A stretch of 13,622 nucleotides of DNA from Candidatus Zixiibacteriota bacterium (GTDB lineage Bacteria > Zixibacteria > MSB-5A5 > GN15 > FEB-12), in the NCBI GenBank assembly GCA_030619345.1, contig JAUXBO010000030.1, positions 1-13,622 on the forward strand, read 5' to 3'. Positions within the stretch are counted from its first letter, which is position 1, and the number at the start of each line of letters is the position of its first letter. Positions 5,708 to 13,555 of this stretch are shown one piece after another. The notes under the pieces are model-generated. The model was given only the letters and a program-made list of their open reading frames with translations, had not been told where the DNA came from and searched no databases. The position numbers and the translations under genes are program-made.

Positions 5708-7156
5708 TTATGTTCGGTCAAACATTCGGTTCTGCTCAAATTCTGCCGCAGCAAACAAAGAGCTTTGCCCATCCTTGTCGAGAACAAGAACCCTGTCCGC
5801 CAGAGCCGACACTAACTGATCGTCATGCGTGATCACAACCAGACCAAGTTGGGCCTCTTTGAGCTTACGGGCCAGAGCTATAAAGTCGCCAACTCCTTCC
5901 GGATCGAGCCCGCATCCCGGTTCGTCAAAAACTATGAAATCCGGACCGAGAGCCATCACGACCGCAAAGGCCAGACGACGCTTTTCACCCGTGGAAAGAG
6001 TTAATGGTTCCCGTTGTGCGAAACCCGGCTGATCAAGGCCGACCGAGGACAGGAGTTCTTCAATATAGCCTGGCGGCAACTTTTTCCCAAAATTGGAGGG
6101 ACCGTACTCAATCTCGCTCTTACAGTTCTCCAAAAAGAACTGCCGTTCCGGCATTTGCAGCGAAGCACTTATTCGGCCTCGCCCCTGCTCCACTCCAACC
6201 ACTCTCCCCTGCCCGTCGAGTTTCCTGATACGCCCGGAGGTTGGTTGCAACAGTCCGGTCAGTAGGTACCCCAGGGTTGTCTTGCCAGATCCCGAAGGTC
6301 CCACGACACAGAGAACTTCGCCCGCGTGCAAGGCGACAGAAAGATCTTTGATGACCGTCTCCCCACCCGGATAACCAAAAGACATTTCAGACAACTCAAT
6401 CGCATTTACAATCGACTCTTCGCGTGGGTAGCTTAGAGTTTGGCTGTTTGAACGCGACCCATCCCAGACCAGTCCCGCCCTGGCACAAATCTCCCGGTCT
6501 GCCAGAACAGCTTCCGGGGAGCCATCGGCCAGAAGCCTCCCCTGGTCCAATACCACCAGTCTCTGATACTGTCGGGCCACACTGAGATACTGGGTAATTC
6601 GTATTTCAGTAAGATTAGGTTTTTTGGAACGAAGAACCACAAGCTGTTCTTCCAGCATCGTTCGCCCCTCAAGATCGAGATAGGAGTCAGGCTCATCCAG
6701 AATCAGTATTTTTGGATTAGCGATCATAATCCCGGCCAGAGCCACCCGCTGTTTTTCACCGCCGGACAGAGAGTTGATCAATCTCCCTTTGAGGTGAGCG
6801 ATACCGAGCGCAACGAGGATTTCATCAACACGGTCGCGCATATCATCGAGCGGAATCGACAGATTCTCCAGAGCGAAAGCCACTTCCTTCTCGACTGTAA
6901 GAGCCACAAACTGATTGTCAGGATTTTGAAAGAGCAGACCTATAGCTGTCGCAGAATCTCGATCCAGTCCAATTTGAAGGTCACCGCCAGTAGGTTTGAC
7001 CAGACGACTGATAATGTGCGCCAGCGTAGATTTGCCACATCCGTTGCGGCCCATAACAGCTAACCCCTCTCCCGAAGCAATCTCCAGCGACAGCTTGTCC
7101 AGAGCGGGGCGATCATCATCGCCGTAACAAAAAGAAACTGAGCGCAGACTAATCAT
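5708..7156 (-). CDS. Fused double ATPase of an ECF/cobalt-type ABC transporter
   Basis: The protein has 482 residues with two ABC domains, like an EcfA1-EcfA2 fusion that powers uptake of vitamins or metal ions through T and S membrane subunits. Domain 1 has Walker A GRNGCGKST (36-44), Q-loop FQNPDNQF (Q77), signature LSGGE (130-134) and Walker B LILDEP (E155). Domain 2 has GPSGSGKTT (286-294), a Q-loop at Q334, signature LSTGE (387-391), Walker B FDEP (E412) and switch H444 (ITHDD). Domain 1 has Q189 where the switch histidine belongs (ITQYL), so one composite ATP site looks degenerate. I start at ATG 7156 because MISLRSVSFCYG aligns with the usual N-terminus. That ATG has no Shine-Dalgarno and directly follows a terminator T-run. 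No T or S subunit gene lies in the window, so the substrate is unknown. Confidence 0.88.
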   Translation of the reverse strand: MISLRSVSFCYGDDDRPALDKLSLEIASGEGLAVMGRNGCGKSTLAHIISRLVKPTGGDLQIGLDRDSATAIGLLFQNPDNQFVALTVEKEVAFALENLSIPLDDMRDRVDEILVALGIAHLKGRLINSLSGGEKQRVALAGIMIANPKILILDEPDSYLDLEGRTMLEEQLVVLRSKKPNLTEIRITQYLSVARQYQRLVVLDQGRLLADGSPEAVLADREICARAGLVWDGSRSNSQTLSYPREESIVNAIELSEMSFGYPGGETVIKDLSVALHAGEVLCVVGPSGSGKTTLGYLLTGLLQPTSGRIRKLDGQGRVVGVEQGRGRISASLQMPERQFFLENCKSEIEYGPSNFGKKLPPGYIEELLSSVGLDQPGFAQREPLTLSTGEKRRLAFAVVMALGPDFIVFDEPGCGLDPEGVGDFIALARKLKEAQLGLVVITHDDQLVSALADRVLVLDKDGQSSLFAAAEFEQNRMFDRT

Positions 7157-7190
7157 AAATAAAAGGCCGACGCTTTTCCAAACGCCGGCC
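7157..7190 (-). terminator. Intrinsic terminator between gcvPB and the ATPase gene
   Basis: The arms GGCCGGCGTTT and AAGCGTCGGCC pair over 11 positions (two of them G-U) around a GGAA loop, followed by TTTTATTT. It begins about 20 bases after the gcvPB stop. The next base after the T-run is the A of the ATPase start codon, so ATPase expression would need read-through or a promoter inside gcvPB. Confidence 0.85.
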
Positions 7191-7211
7191 AAACCAAACA
7201 ACTTTGAAGAT

Positions 7212-8663
7212 TTAGCTTCTCAAACAGACATCGAGATTTCGCACCGCCCCGACCTCGTCCAAGCGCTTGACAATTGTATTATGAGGCGCTCCCGTCACCA
7301 TCTCCGGAGATTCTTCGACCTCTTTGGCGATGGTTCTCATTGTCTCAATAAACTTATCCAGCGTTTCCTTGGTCTCAGTCTCAGTCGGCTCAATCATCAT
7401 TGCCTCCTGAACGATCAATGGAAAATAGACAGTGGGAGGATGAATCCCAAAGTCAAGCATCCGCTTGGCCATATCGAAGGTCCTAACCCCTTTTTTCTTC
7501 TGCCGATTACCGGAGAGAACAAACTCGTGCATGCAGTGTCCTGCATATGGCAGATCAAAACTATCCTTCAGCAACTCTTTGAGGTAATTGGCATTCAGCA
7601 CGGCATTCTCGCTCACTCGCCGAACACCTTTTCCACCAAGAGTCCTGATATAGGCAAAAGCCCGGACCATGTTGGCGAAGTTACCAAAAAACGAATGCAG
7701 CCGTCCAATCGAGTGCGGGCGATCATAGTTGAAGAAAAGTTCACTCTTATCGTCTTTCTCCAGCACCGGATATGGCAAATATTTTCCAAGTTCTCGGATC
7801 ACGCCAATGGCTCCCCCTCCCGGACCGCCACCGCCATGCGGAGTTGACATTGTCTTATGCAGATTAAAGTGCATCATATCGAAACCAACATCACCGGGTC
7901 GGAAGATACCCATGTTGGCGTTCAGGTTGGCTCCGTCCATATACATCAACCCGCCGTGAAAATGTACTATCTCAGCGATTTCCTTACAGTGGGTCTCGAA
8001 AATTCCGAGCGTATTGGGGTTAGTCAGCATCATGCCAGCAACTGTTTCATCCATCACTTCGGCCACTGACTCAGGCGCTATAATCCCCTGTTCATTCGAC
8101 TTGATCTGGACAGTAGTGTATCCAACCGAAGAAACCGAAGCCGGGTTAGTCCCATGAGCTGAATCCGGGATTATTATCTTGGTGCGCGAGTCACCGCGTT
8201 CGCGATGATAGGCCTGCATTATCAGCAAACCGGCAAACTCTCCCTGGGCCCCGGCCACCGGCTGCAATGAGACCTGATCAAAACCTGATATCTCGCCGAG
8301 ATCACTCATCAGACCATACATCAATTCCAGAAGTCCCTTGGAAGAACTGCAGGGCGCCAGAGGATGATGACACTCAAATCCCTTCAAGGAAGCAGCCGCG
8401 TCATTGCGCTTGGGATTGTATTTCATGGTGCATGAACCAAGTGGATAAAAACCCTTTTCAATATGATGGTTCTTAACCGACAAGGCCACGAAATGTCGCA
8501 TTGTCTCCGGTTCCGTGATTTCCGGTAGCTCAGCGTCTTCATTCCGTCGAAACTGGTCAGGGATCATATCCAACAATTCAGTTTCGCCAGACTCGGTATC
8601 AGGCAGAGTGTATCCTCTGCGACCCGATACCGACTTATCGTAAATCAGCAGTCCTTCTTGCAT
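7212..8663 (-). CDS. gcvPB: Glycine dehydrogenase (decarboxylating) subunit 2, GcvPB
   Basis: This is the pyridoxal-phosphate-bearing half of the split P protein. With GcvPA it decarboxylates glycine and passes aminomethyl to the lipoyl group of GcvH. The 483-residue length fits. The PLP lysine is K270 in FNLHKTMSTPHGGGGPG. The segments DSAHGTNPAS and GANLNANMG are also typical. I start at ATG 8663 (MQEGLLIYDKSVSGRRGY), the usual N-terminus; an in-frame GTG at 8684 would add seven residues. A GGATTGGGA stretch serves as ribosome site. It is separated from the preceding lipoprotein gene by 163 bases containing two palindromes, and it ends just before a strong terminator, so it is probably the last gene of the cluster. 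gcvT is not in the window. Confidence 0.95.
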   Translation of the reverse strand: MQEGLLIYDKSVSGRRGYTLPDTESGETELLDMIPDQFRRNEDAELPEITEPETMRHFVALSVKNHHIEKGFYPLGSCTMKYNPKRNDAAASLKGFECHHPLAPCSSSKGLLELMYGLMSDLGEISGFDQVSLQPVAGAQGEFAGLLIMQAYHRERGDSRTKIIIPDSAHGTNPASVSSVGYTTVQIKSNEQGIIAPESVAEVMDETVAGMMLTNPNTLGIFETHCKEIAEIVHFHGGLMYMDGANLNANMGIFRPGDVGFDMMHFNLHKTMSTPHGGGGPGGGAIGVIRELGKYLPYPVLEKDDKSELFFNYDRPHSIGRLHSFFGNFANMVRAFAYIRTLGGKGVRRVSENAVLNANYLKELLKDSFDLPYAGHCMHEFVLSGNRQKKKGVRTFDMAKRMLDFGIHPPTVYFPLIVQEAMMIEPTETETKETLDKFIETMRTIAKEVEESPEMVTGAPHNTIVKRLDEVGAVRNLDVCLRS

Positions 8664-8725
8664 TAATCCCAATCCTATAATCACTGTCCGGGCGCTTTGC
8701 CCACAAGTAGCTTACACAACTCGCG

Positions 8726-8750
8726 GTGGGGTGATCTTCAGATCGCCCAC
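8726..8750. repeat. Palindrome, inverted partner of the 8765-8790 element
   Basis: On the minus strand GTGGG-C-GATC-TGAA-GATC-AC-CCCAC forms a stem with a small internal loop and a TGAA tetraloop. Its core GATCTGAAGATC matches the plus-strand core of the neighbouring palindrome at 10 of 12 bases, so the two are near-copies in opposite orientation. No T-run follows. A REP/BIME-like interspersed element is one reading. Confidence 0.6.
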
Positions 8751-8764
8751 ACAATCATGGCACC

Positions 8765-8790
8765 CCCGTCAGGTCTGAAGACCAGACGGG
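8765..8790. repeat. Palindrome with TTCA loop between lipoprotein gene and gcvPB
   Basis: On the minus strand CCCGTC-T-GGTC-TTCA-GACC-T-GACGGG forms six base pairs, a T-T mismatch, four base pairs and a tetraloop. It starts about 36 bases after the lipoprotein stop but lacks a T-run, so it is not a standard terminator. Its loop is the exact complement of the loop in the palindrome at 8726-8750. Confidence 0.65.
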
Positions 8791-8826
8791 CACAACACAC
8801 GGTAAACTCACTCCCGGGACAGGACA

Positions 8827-9693
8827 TTAGTTAATCTTTTCCGTTTTGCCGTTCAATTTGTCTATCTGACCCTGAACCCATTCTGTTTCATCCGATTCAG
8901 GGAAGGTTTTCAGGAAGTCTTCGTACCGGCTTATAGCATTAGCAGTGTCACCTTCTTTGGCCTGTATATAAGCCGGCCAAATCAGGGCGTCCTCTTCGTA
9001 GATACTTCCTTTGAGATCGGCGGCCGCATTATCGTACTCGGTGACAGCCTCGTCCCGGTCGCCGGTGCGATAGTGGGCATCAGCAATTGCCATACGTCCG
9101 GCTCCCGACAATGAGTCAGTCGGCTCACCCGATGCGATAACTTTGTCGAACCACTCAATTGCATTTTCTTTTTTACCGCGGTACTTGTATTTGTCGCCGA
9201 TTTTGAATGCTATTTCACGAGTGAACCCGGTCTCTATTTTTTCAAGCAGATCGTCGAGAGTACCTATGCCGTTGAGGTAATCTCTGATGGTCTGAAGGTA
9301 TTCATCGGTATCAGCATACCCGACGACACGATCAATTTCGTTGCCGTCGGCACCGATCAGAACTGCCGTGGGGTATCCACTAACGTTATAGCTCTTGGCT
9401 AGATCAGTATCGACCTCGGCATTAACTTTTGCCAGGATTACCGTATCAGAGAAATAGGCGACCGCTTTTTCATCCCTCAACACGACCGTGTCGAGGCGTT
9501 TGCACCACGTACACCCATCGGTATAGAAGTCAACCAGAATCGCCTTGTTGCTTATTGAAGCTGCCGCTTTAGCATCGACAAAATTCGCATAATAAGGTGA
9601 ACCGCTTGTTGTCACCAAATTTCCCTGCTCGGTTCCGCAGGCAACAATTATCAGAATCAATGCTACCGCCGACAAAGCCAAAAGACTTCTCAT
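8827..9693 (-). CDS. Thioredoxin-fold lipoprotein with C-terminal TPR-like repeats
   Basis: This 288-residue protein has a lipoprotein signal (hydrophobic residues 4-18, lipobox IVAC, lipidated C19). A thioredoxin-like domain follows at about 35-140, with the redox pair C61-x-x-C64 (CTWC) after VDFYTDG and the cis-proline P108 (GYPTA). Residues 155-270 are helical repeats resembling TPRs (KENAIEWFDKVI, DEAVTEYDNAA, ANAISRYEDFLKTFP). It probably acts on the periplasmic face of a membrane as a disulfide or cytochrome-maturation type redox protein; partners are unknown. The ATG at 9693 has GGAGG four bases upstream. It follows the zinc-ribbon gene by 56 bases. Its place between the two P-subunit genes does not reveal a metabolic link, since glycine decarboxylase is cytoplasmic. 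Confidence 0.88.
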   Translation of the reverse strand: MRSLLALSAVALILIIVACGTEQGNLVTTSGSPYYANFVDAKAAASISNKAILVDFYTDGCTWCKRLDTVVLRDEKAVAYFSDTVILAKVNAEVDTDLAKSYNVSGYPTAVLIGADGNEIDRVVGYADTDEYLQTIRDYLNGIGTLDDLLEKIETGFTREIAFKIGDKYKYRGKKENAIEWFDKVIASGEPTDSLSGAGRMAIADAHYRTGDRDEAVTEYDNAAADLKGSIYEEDALIWPAYIQAKEGDTANAISRYEDFLKTFPESDETEWVQGQIDKLNGKTEKIN

Positions 9694-9749
9694 AGTACCT
9701 CCGTGAGATCGTTATATCATGCGGACCGCTGCATAGCCAACCGCCGCTA

Positions 9750-10109
9750 TTATTTTTCTTCTTTTGCGGATCGCCATCCGGATCCGAGAGTGTTGTTCAA
9801 AATCTCCGTCGCTTCCTCTACCAGATGCGCTGGCACAGATATCTCAAATAGCTGGTCGCTGTTACTAAAGAACGAAGTCAGAGCCAGTCCGGCATTACCA
9901 AAAAAACCTGACTTGGACATCAACACCGACGGAATCTCGAACGACATAAGGGTTTCGTTGGCAAAATCGGCCGTAATCTTGTCACTGATATATCCTAACA
10001 ATACCCAAGCCTGTTCAGTTTCAGTCACTTTGCCGATTTTGAAACCACAAACATTGCAAGTGGTGTCATCTTCGCTCAACTCAGCTCTACATTTGGGACA
10101 CAACATCAT
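9750..10109 (-). CDS. Small zinc-ribbon protein with DUF2007-like domain
   Basis: The protein has about 119 residues. An N-terminal zinc ribbon (CPKC at residues 4-7 and CNVC near 18-21) is followed by a domain resembling DUF2007 (WVLLGYISDKITADFANETLMSFEIPSVLM). That family is called putative signal-transducing but has no firm function. Two adjacent ATG codons, 10109 and 10106, are both possible starts; an in-frame TTG at 10127 looks less likely. Either ATG lies inside the 3' end of gcvPA, an overlap of 20-23 bases, with no clear Shine-Dalgarno, so translation is probably coupled to gcvPA. That coupling is the best hint of a linked role. Confidence 0.82.
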   Translation of the reverse strand: MMLCPKCRAELSEDDTTCNVCGFKIGKVTETEQAWVLLGYISDKITADFANETLMSFEIPSVLMSKSGFFGNAGLALTSFFSNSDQLFEISVPAHLVEEATEILNNTLGSGWRSAKEEK

Positions 10110-11442
10110 TGACTGCCATTTTCTCAAGGGAACAAACCAAGCGTTCTATTTCTTCATCAGTGCGCTTCTCAGTGAGCGCAACAATCAGACAATCTTGCAT
10201 ATCGGGATACCAGCGTCCGGCATCGATACCGGGCAAAATACCCTCTTTCGTCATGGCCATTACAATCTCAGCAGCTGGATGAGGCGTCTTGATAGCCAGT
10301 TCTCGGACAAAAGGAGTGTCGAAGTACAGTGAGTATCCATCGAGCGAACAAATCTTACGAGCCGCTTGATGCGCTTTCTCCAGCGAAAGAAGAGCAACCT
10401 GCTTGAGTCCCTGTTTCCCCATTAATGATAAATAGACAGAAGCGGCAGTGGCACACAAGGCCTGATTGGTACATATATTAGAGGTCGCTTTTTCACGCCT
10501 GATATGCTGCTCTCTGGTCTGCAAGGTCAATACAAAACCGGGCTTCCCGTCCAAGTCCTTTGTGCGACCGGAAATCCGGCCGGGCATGAATCTGGCCAAC
10601 TCCTGCCGGGCCGCAAAAAATCCCAGCAGTGGTCCGCCAAACGAAAGCGGGATACCAAATGGCTGGGCTTCACCGACAACTATGTCCGCCCCGTAAGCTC
10701 CCGGCGTTTTGGTAATAGCTTGAACTATCGGATCGGAAATGGAAATGAATTTCCCTCCGACTTTATGAATTATCTCGCCGACCGTATCCATGTCTTCAAG
10801 GGATCCAAAGAAATTTGGCTGGGCCACCAGAACGGCGGCAGTATTCTCGTCAACTAAATCAGCCAGCTTGGTCAGATCGCTCTGACCTCCTAAAATTGGA
10901 ATCGGAACAATCTCCGCGCCCAATCCATCAAGGGTCGTTTTTATTACCTGTCGATATAGGGGATTCACAGAATCGGCGACAATTACCCGTGATCGCTTGG
11001 TAATCCGCATGGCCAGACAGAGAGCCTCCGCAGCCGCCGTCGCGCCATCGTACATGGAGGCATTCGCAATGTCCATGTCGGTCAGTCGACAGATATGAGT
11101 CTGGAATTCGTAAATCACCTGAAGTGTCCCTTGCGCAACTTCGGGCTGATACGGCGTATATGCCGTCACAAATTCGGGGCGAGTGATTATGGCATTAACA
11201 GCCGTAGGAATGAAATGATCGTACACCCCTCCTCCGGCAAAACAGGTAAGGGAATCGCTGGTGCCGTGTGCCATCCGCTCCATCTCGGCCATAAGTTCCA
11301 TTTCACTCAGCGCCGGAATTTTCAGCTCCTGTTTGAGCCGAAGTTCATCGGGGATGTTACTAAAAAGTTCTTCGATATTAGTAACGCCGATTTTACTCAG
11401 CATTTCCCTTTGATCATCATCTGTGTTGGAAATATAAGGCAT
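10087..11442 (-). CDS. gcvPA: Glycine dehydrogenase (decarboxylating) subunit 1, GcvPA
   Basis: This is the non-PLP-lysine half of the split glycine decarboxylase and pairs with GcvPB. It has 451 residues, the family's usual size, with the characteristic N-terminus (MPYISNTDDDQREMLSKIGV), the segments FAGGGVYDHFIPTAV and TAYTPYQPEVAQGTLQ, and GRISGRTKDLDGKPGFVLTLQTREQHIRR-type sequence near residues 295-325. It lies 53 bases after gcvH. Its ATG at 11442 has no strong Shine-Dalgarno at normal spacing (AGGA lies about 15 bases or more away), so expression may be lower than gcvH or depend on coupling. Its 3' end overlaps the next small gene. Confidence 0.95.
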   Translation of the reverse strand: MPYISNTDDDQREMLSKIGVTNIEELFSNIPDELRLKQELKIPALSEMELMAEMERMAHGTSDSLTCFAGGGVYDHFIPTAVNAIITRPEFVTAYTPYQPEVAQGTLQVIYEFQTHICRLTDMDIANASMYDGATAAAEALCLAMRITKRSRVIVADSVNPLYRQVIKTTLDGLGAEIVPIPILGGQSDLTKLADLVDENTAAVLVAQPNFFGSLEDMDTVGEIIHKVGGKFISISDPIVQAITKTPGAYGADIVVGEAQPFGIPLSFGGPLLGFFAARQELARFMPGRISGRTKDLDGKPGFVLTLQTREQHIRREKATSNICTNQALCATAASVYLSLMGKQGLKQVALLSLEKAHQAARKICSLDGYSLYFDTPFVRELAIKTPHPAAEIVMAMTKEGILPGIDAGRWYPDMQDCLIVALTEKRTDEEIERLVCSLEKMAVNDVVSQM

Positions 11443-11495
11443 ATGCTGTCTGCAAAAATCCTATTCTCAATTAAAAAGTAATTCTCTGGTCTCGT

Positions 11496-11873
11496 TTACC
11501 CAATTAGTTCTTTATAACCATCGGCCGTGAGCATTTGTTCAAGCTCGCTGACATTCGTGAGTTCCAGCTTTATCATCCAGCCGGTCGCGTACGGGTCGGA
11601 ATTGATTATCATCGGCTCATCGTCAAGAGCGCTGTTTACCTCCGTTACTTTTCCTGACAACGGTGAATAAATATCAGAAACTGCCTTAACCGCTTCAATC
11701 GTCCCAAAAGCCTGCATCTGTTCAAGTTTGTCACCCACATTAGGCAGTTCTACAAACACAATATCACCCAATTCTCCCTGGGCATAATCGGTTATACCGA
11801 TAGTGGCTACGTTTCCTTCGAGCTTGATCCACTCGTGTTCCTTTGTATATCTCAATTCAGCCGGTATGTTCAA
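11496..11873 (-). CDS. gcvH: Glycine cleavage system H protein
   Basis: This lipoyl carrier shuttles the aminomethyl group between the P, T and L proteins of the glycine cleavage system. At 125 residues it has normal length. The lipoylated lysine is K63 in TIEAVKAVSDIYSPLSG, and the family C-terminal GWMIKLEL segment is present. I choose TTG 11873 as start because GGAGG lies five bases upstream and the N-terminus becomes MNIPAELRYTKEHEWIKLEG, the standard form. An upstream TTG at 11885 would add four residues and has no ribosome site. It follows accC by 14 bases. Confidence 0.95.
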   Translation of the reverse strand: MNIPAELRYTKEHEWIKLEGNVATIGITDYAQGELGDIVFVELPNVGDKLEQMQAFGTIEAVKAVSDIYSPLSGKVTEVNSALDDEPMIINSDPYATGWMIKLELTNVSELEQMLTADGYKELIG

Positions 11874-11887
11874 TCTGTCCTCCAAGT

Positions 11888-13348
11888 CTACTTGTCGGTG
11901 ATGATTTTTTCGGTTTTGGCCTCTTCAGTTGTTGCATCGGCCGTCGGATTTTCAGCTGGTCTCTTCATGGTGACACCTTTTTTTTCACCCGGTCCTGTAT
12001 CGGTTTTTCTTTTTGGGTAGTCATCCAGAAAGTTATTGTCATAGGTTCCCGCCATGAAGTCGGGATTCTTCAATATCTCTTTGTGAAATGGAATCGTCGT
12101 CGGAACACCCTCAACAATGAACTCTCTAAGAGAACGATCGAGTCTGACCAGAGCTTCCTTTCGAGTTCTTGCCTTTACGATGAGCTTGGCAATCATCGAA
12201 TCATAGTTGGGTGGAATGTGGTATTTTGTATACGCGGCTGTGTCTACACGAACTCCGGGACCACCCGGTTTGTGAAGCGCGGTAATCTGGCCCGGGGTAG
12301 GTCGGAAGCCTTTTTCCACATCTTCGGCATTGATCCGGCATTCGATGACAGCCCACTTATGTACCAGGTCTTCCTGACGGTAGTTTAGCCGTTCTCCCAT
12401 CGCCACCCGCAGTTGATCCTGAACCAGGTCAACTTCGAATGCTTCTTCGGTTACCGGATGTTCCACTTGTATTCGTGTATTCATTTCCATGAAATAGTAA
12501 TTGAGATCACTATCCACCAAAAATTCAATCGTACCGGCTCCACGATAACCGACCATCCGAGCGCCTTCGACAGCAGCCTTACCCATGCGCTCCCTCAACT
12601 CATCGGTCATTAAAGGCGACGGTGTCTCTTCAATCAATTTTTGGTGTCTTCTCTGGATGGAACAATCTCGTTCGCCAAAGTGGAAGCAATTGCCGTGAGT
12701 ATCACACATCAATTGGATCTCCACGTGATGCGGTCCAATGATGAGTTTCTCAAGATAAAGGTCGGGATTCCCGAATGCATTTCCGGCTTCTGCCGAAGCA
12801 AGATGGAACCCACGTTCAAGTCCCGCATCATCACGACAAATCCGCATCCCCTTGCCACCACCACCTGATACCGCCTTGAGGATGACTGGATAGCCCATTT
12901 CGCGAGTCAATTCCAAAGCTTCCTCAAACGAACTGACGATTCCTTCGGACCCTGGAATAGTCGGTACGCCAGCCTTTTTCATCATCTCTTTGGCATTTAT
13001 CTTGTCACCAAGTTTGCGGATCTGGTCCGGAGTAGGACCAATAAAAGTTATGCTGCAAGACTCGCAGATCTCGGCAAACTCGGCGTTCTCAGCCAGAAAT
13101 CCATAACCGGGATGAATGGCTCCGGCATTGGTGATCTCGGCGGCGGCAATTATTCTTTTGATATCCAGATAGGAATCTTTCGATGGCGCTGGGCCGATAC
13201 AGACATCTTCATCGGCAAAACGGACATGGAGCGCATCCCGGTCTGCTTCGGAATAAACGGCTACAGTCTGCAATCCCAATTCGCGACAAGCGCGAATCAC
13301 CCGTAAAGCAATTTCGCCTCGGTTAGCTATAAGTACTTTGTTAAACAA
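11888..13348 (-). CDS. accC: Biotin carboxylase (acetyl-CoA carboxylase subunit AccC or related)
   Basis: The product uses ATP and bicarbonate to carboxylate biotin on a carrier protein. All ATP-grasp landmarks are present: the glycine loop SGGGGKGM (about 161-168), [19 protein letters not shown] (226-237) and [14 protein letters not shown] (from 288). The typical enzyme ends near residue 447. This one continues for about 40 residues rich in Lys, Glu and Thr, with no recognisable biotinyl domain. I start at TTG 13348 ([14 protein letters not shown]), seven bases after GGAGG. The nearby ATG at 13354 leaves only one base of spacing. No biotin carrier or carboxyltransferase gene is adjacent, so it could serve acetyl-CoA, propionyl-CoA or pyruvate carboxylase. 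Confidence 0.92.
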   Translation of the reverse strand: MFNKVLIANRGEIALRVIRACRELGLQTVAVYSEADRDALHVRFADEDVCIGPAPSKDSYLDIKRIIAAAEITNAGAIHPGYGFLAENAEFAEICESCSITFIGPTPDQIRKLGDKINAKEMMKKAGVPTIPGSEGIVSSFEEALELTREMGYPVILKAVSGGGGKGMRICRDDAGLERGFHLASAEAGNAFGNPDLYLEKLIIGPHHVEIQLMCDTHGNCFHFGERDCSIQRRHQKLIEETPSPLMTDELRERMGKAAVEGARMVGYRGAGTIEFLVDSDLNYYFMEMNTRIQVEHPVTEEAFEVDLVQDQLRVAMGERLNYRQEDLVHKWAVIECRINAEDVEKGFRPTPGQITALHKPGGPGVRVDTAAYTKYHIPPNYDSMIAKLIVKARTRKEALVRLDRSLREFIVEGVPTTIPFHKEILKNPDFMAGTYDNNFLDDYPKRKTDTGPGEKKGVTMKRPAENPTADATTEEAKTEKIITDK

Positions 13349-13412
13349 CGACATTCCTCCGGGTTTATAACCTCGGTGAACCGGTTAAAATTCGCTCAAA
13401 TACACAGGCGGC

Positions 13413-13441
13413 AATATAATCGAATCCAAAATAAATGACAA
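13413..13441 (-). promoter_or_regulatory. Promoter of the accC-gcv cluster
   Basis: TTGTCA (13436-13441) and TATATT (13413-13418) are separated by 17 bases, each one mismatch from consensus. The predicted start is near 13406, giving a leader of about 55 bases before accC. It follows the upstream terminator directly. Confidence 0.75.
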
Positions 13442-13497
13442 CAGGGAATACGCCAAACTGGTGATCCGCCTCAAGAGATAACCTTATGATTTGCAAG

Positions 13498-13522
13498 AAA
13501 AAGGGAGCGGTTAACCGCTCCC
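13498..13522 (-). terminator. Intrinsic terminator of the gene upstream of accC
   Basis: GGGAGCGG-TTAA-CCGCTCCC is a perfect eight-base-pair stem followed by TTTTT on the minus strand. The plus strand has no T-run on the other side, so it works only for minus-strand transcription. It lies 33 bases after the stop at 13556 and separates that gene from the accC promoter. Confidence 0.9.
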
Positions 13523-13555
13523 CGAGAATTATCTAATGTTGAACCCGAAGCAATG

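Noticed and set aside
7157..7201. TTG at 7201 as the ATPase start
   Set aside because: The added 15 residues would be encoded by the terminator hairpin, and no ribosome site precedes that TTG.
7281..7847. 188-codon plus-strand open frame
   Set aside because: It is antisense to gcvPB, with low-complexity translation and no family signature.
8664..8826. Glycine riboswitch upstream of gcvPB
   Set aside because: I could not find the conserved tandem aptamer core; the hairpins here are simple palindromes with a different layout.
9703..10332. 209-codon plus-strand open frame
   Set aside because: It is antisense across the zinc-ribbon gene and the end of gcvPA, both better supported.
11843..12388. 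181-codon plus-strand open frame
   Set aside because: It is antisense to accC and gcvH, and its Phe/Ser/Gly-rich translation looks like a shadow of those genes.
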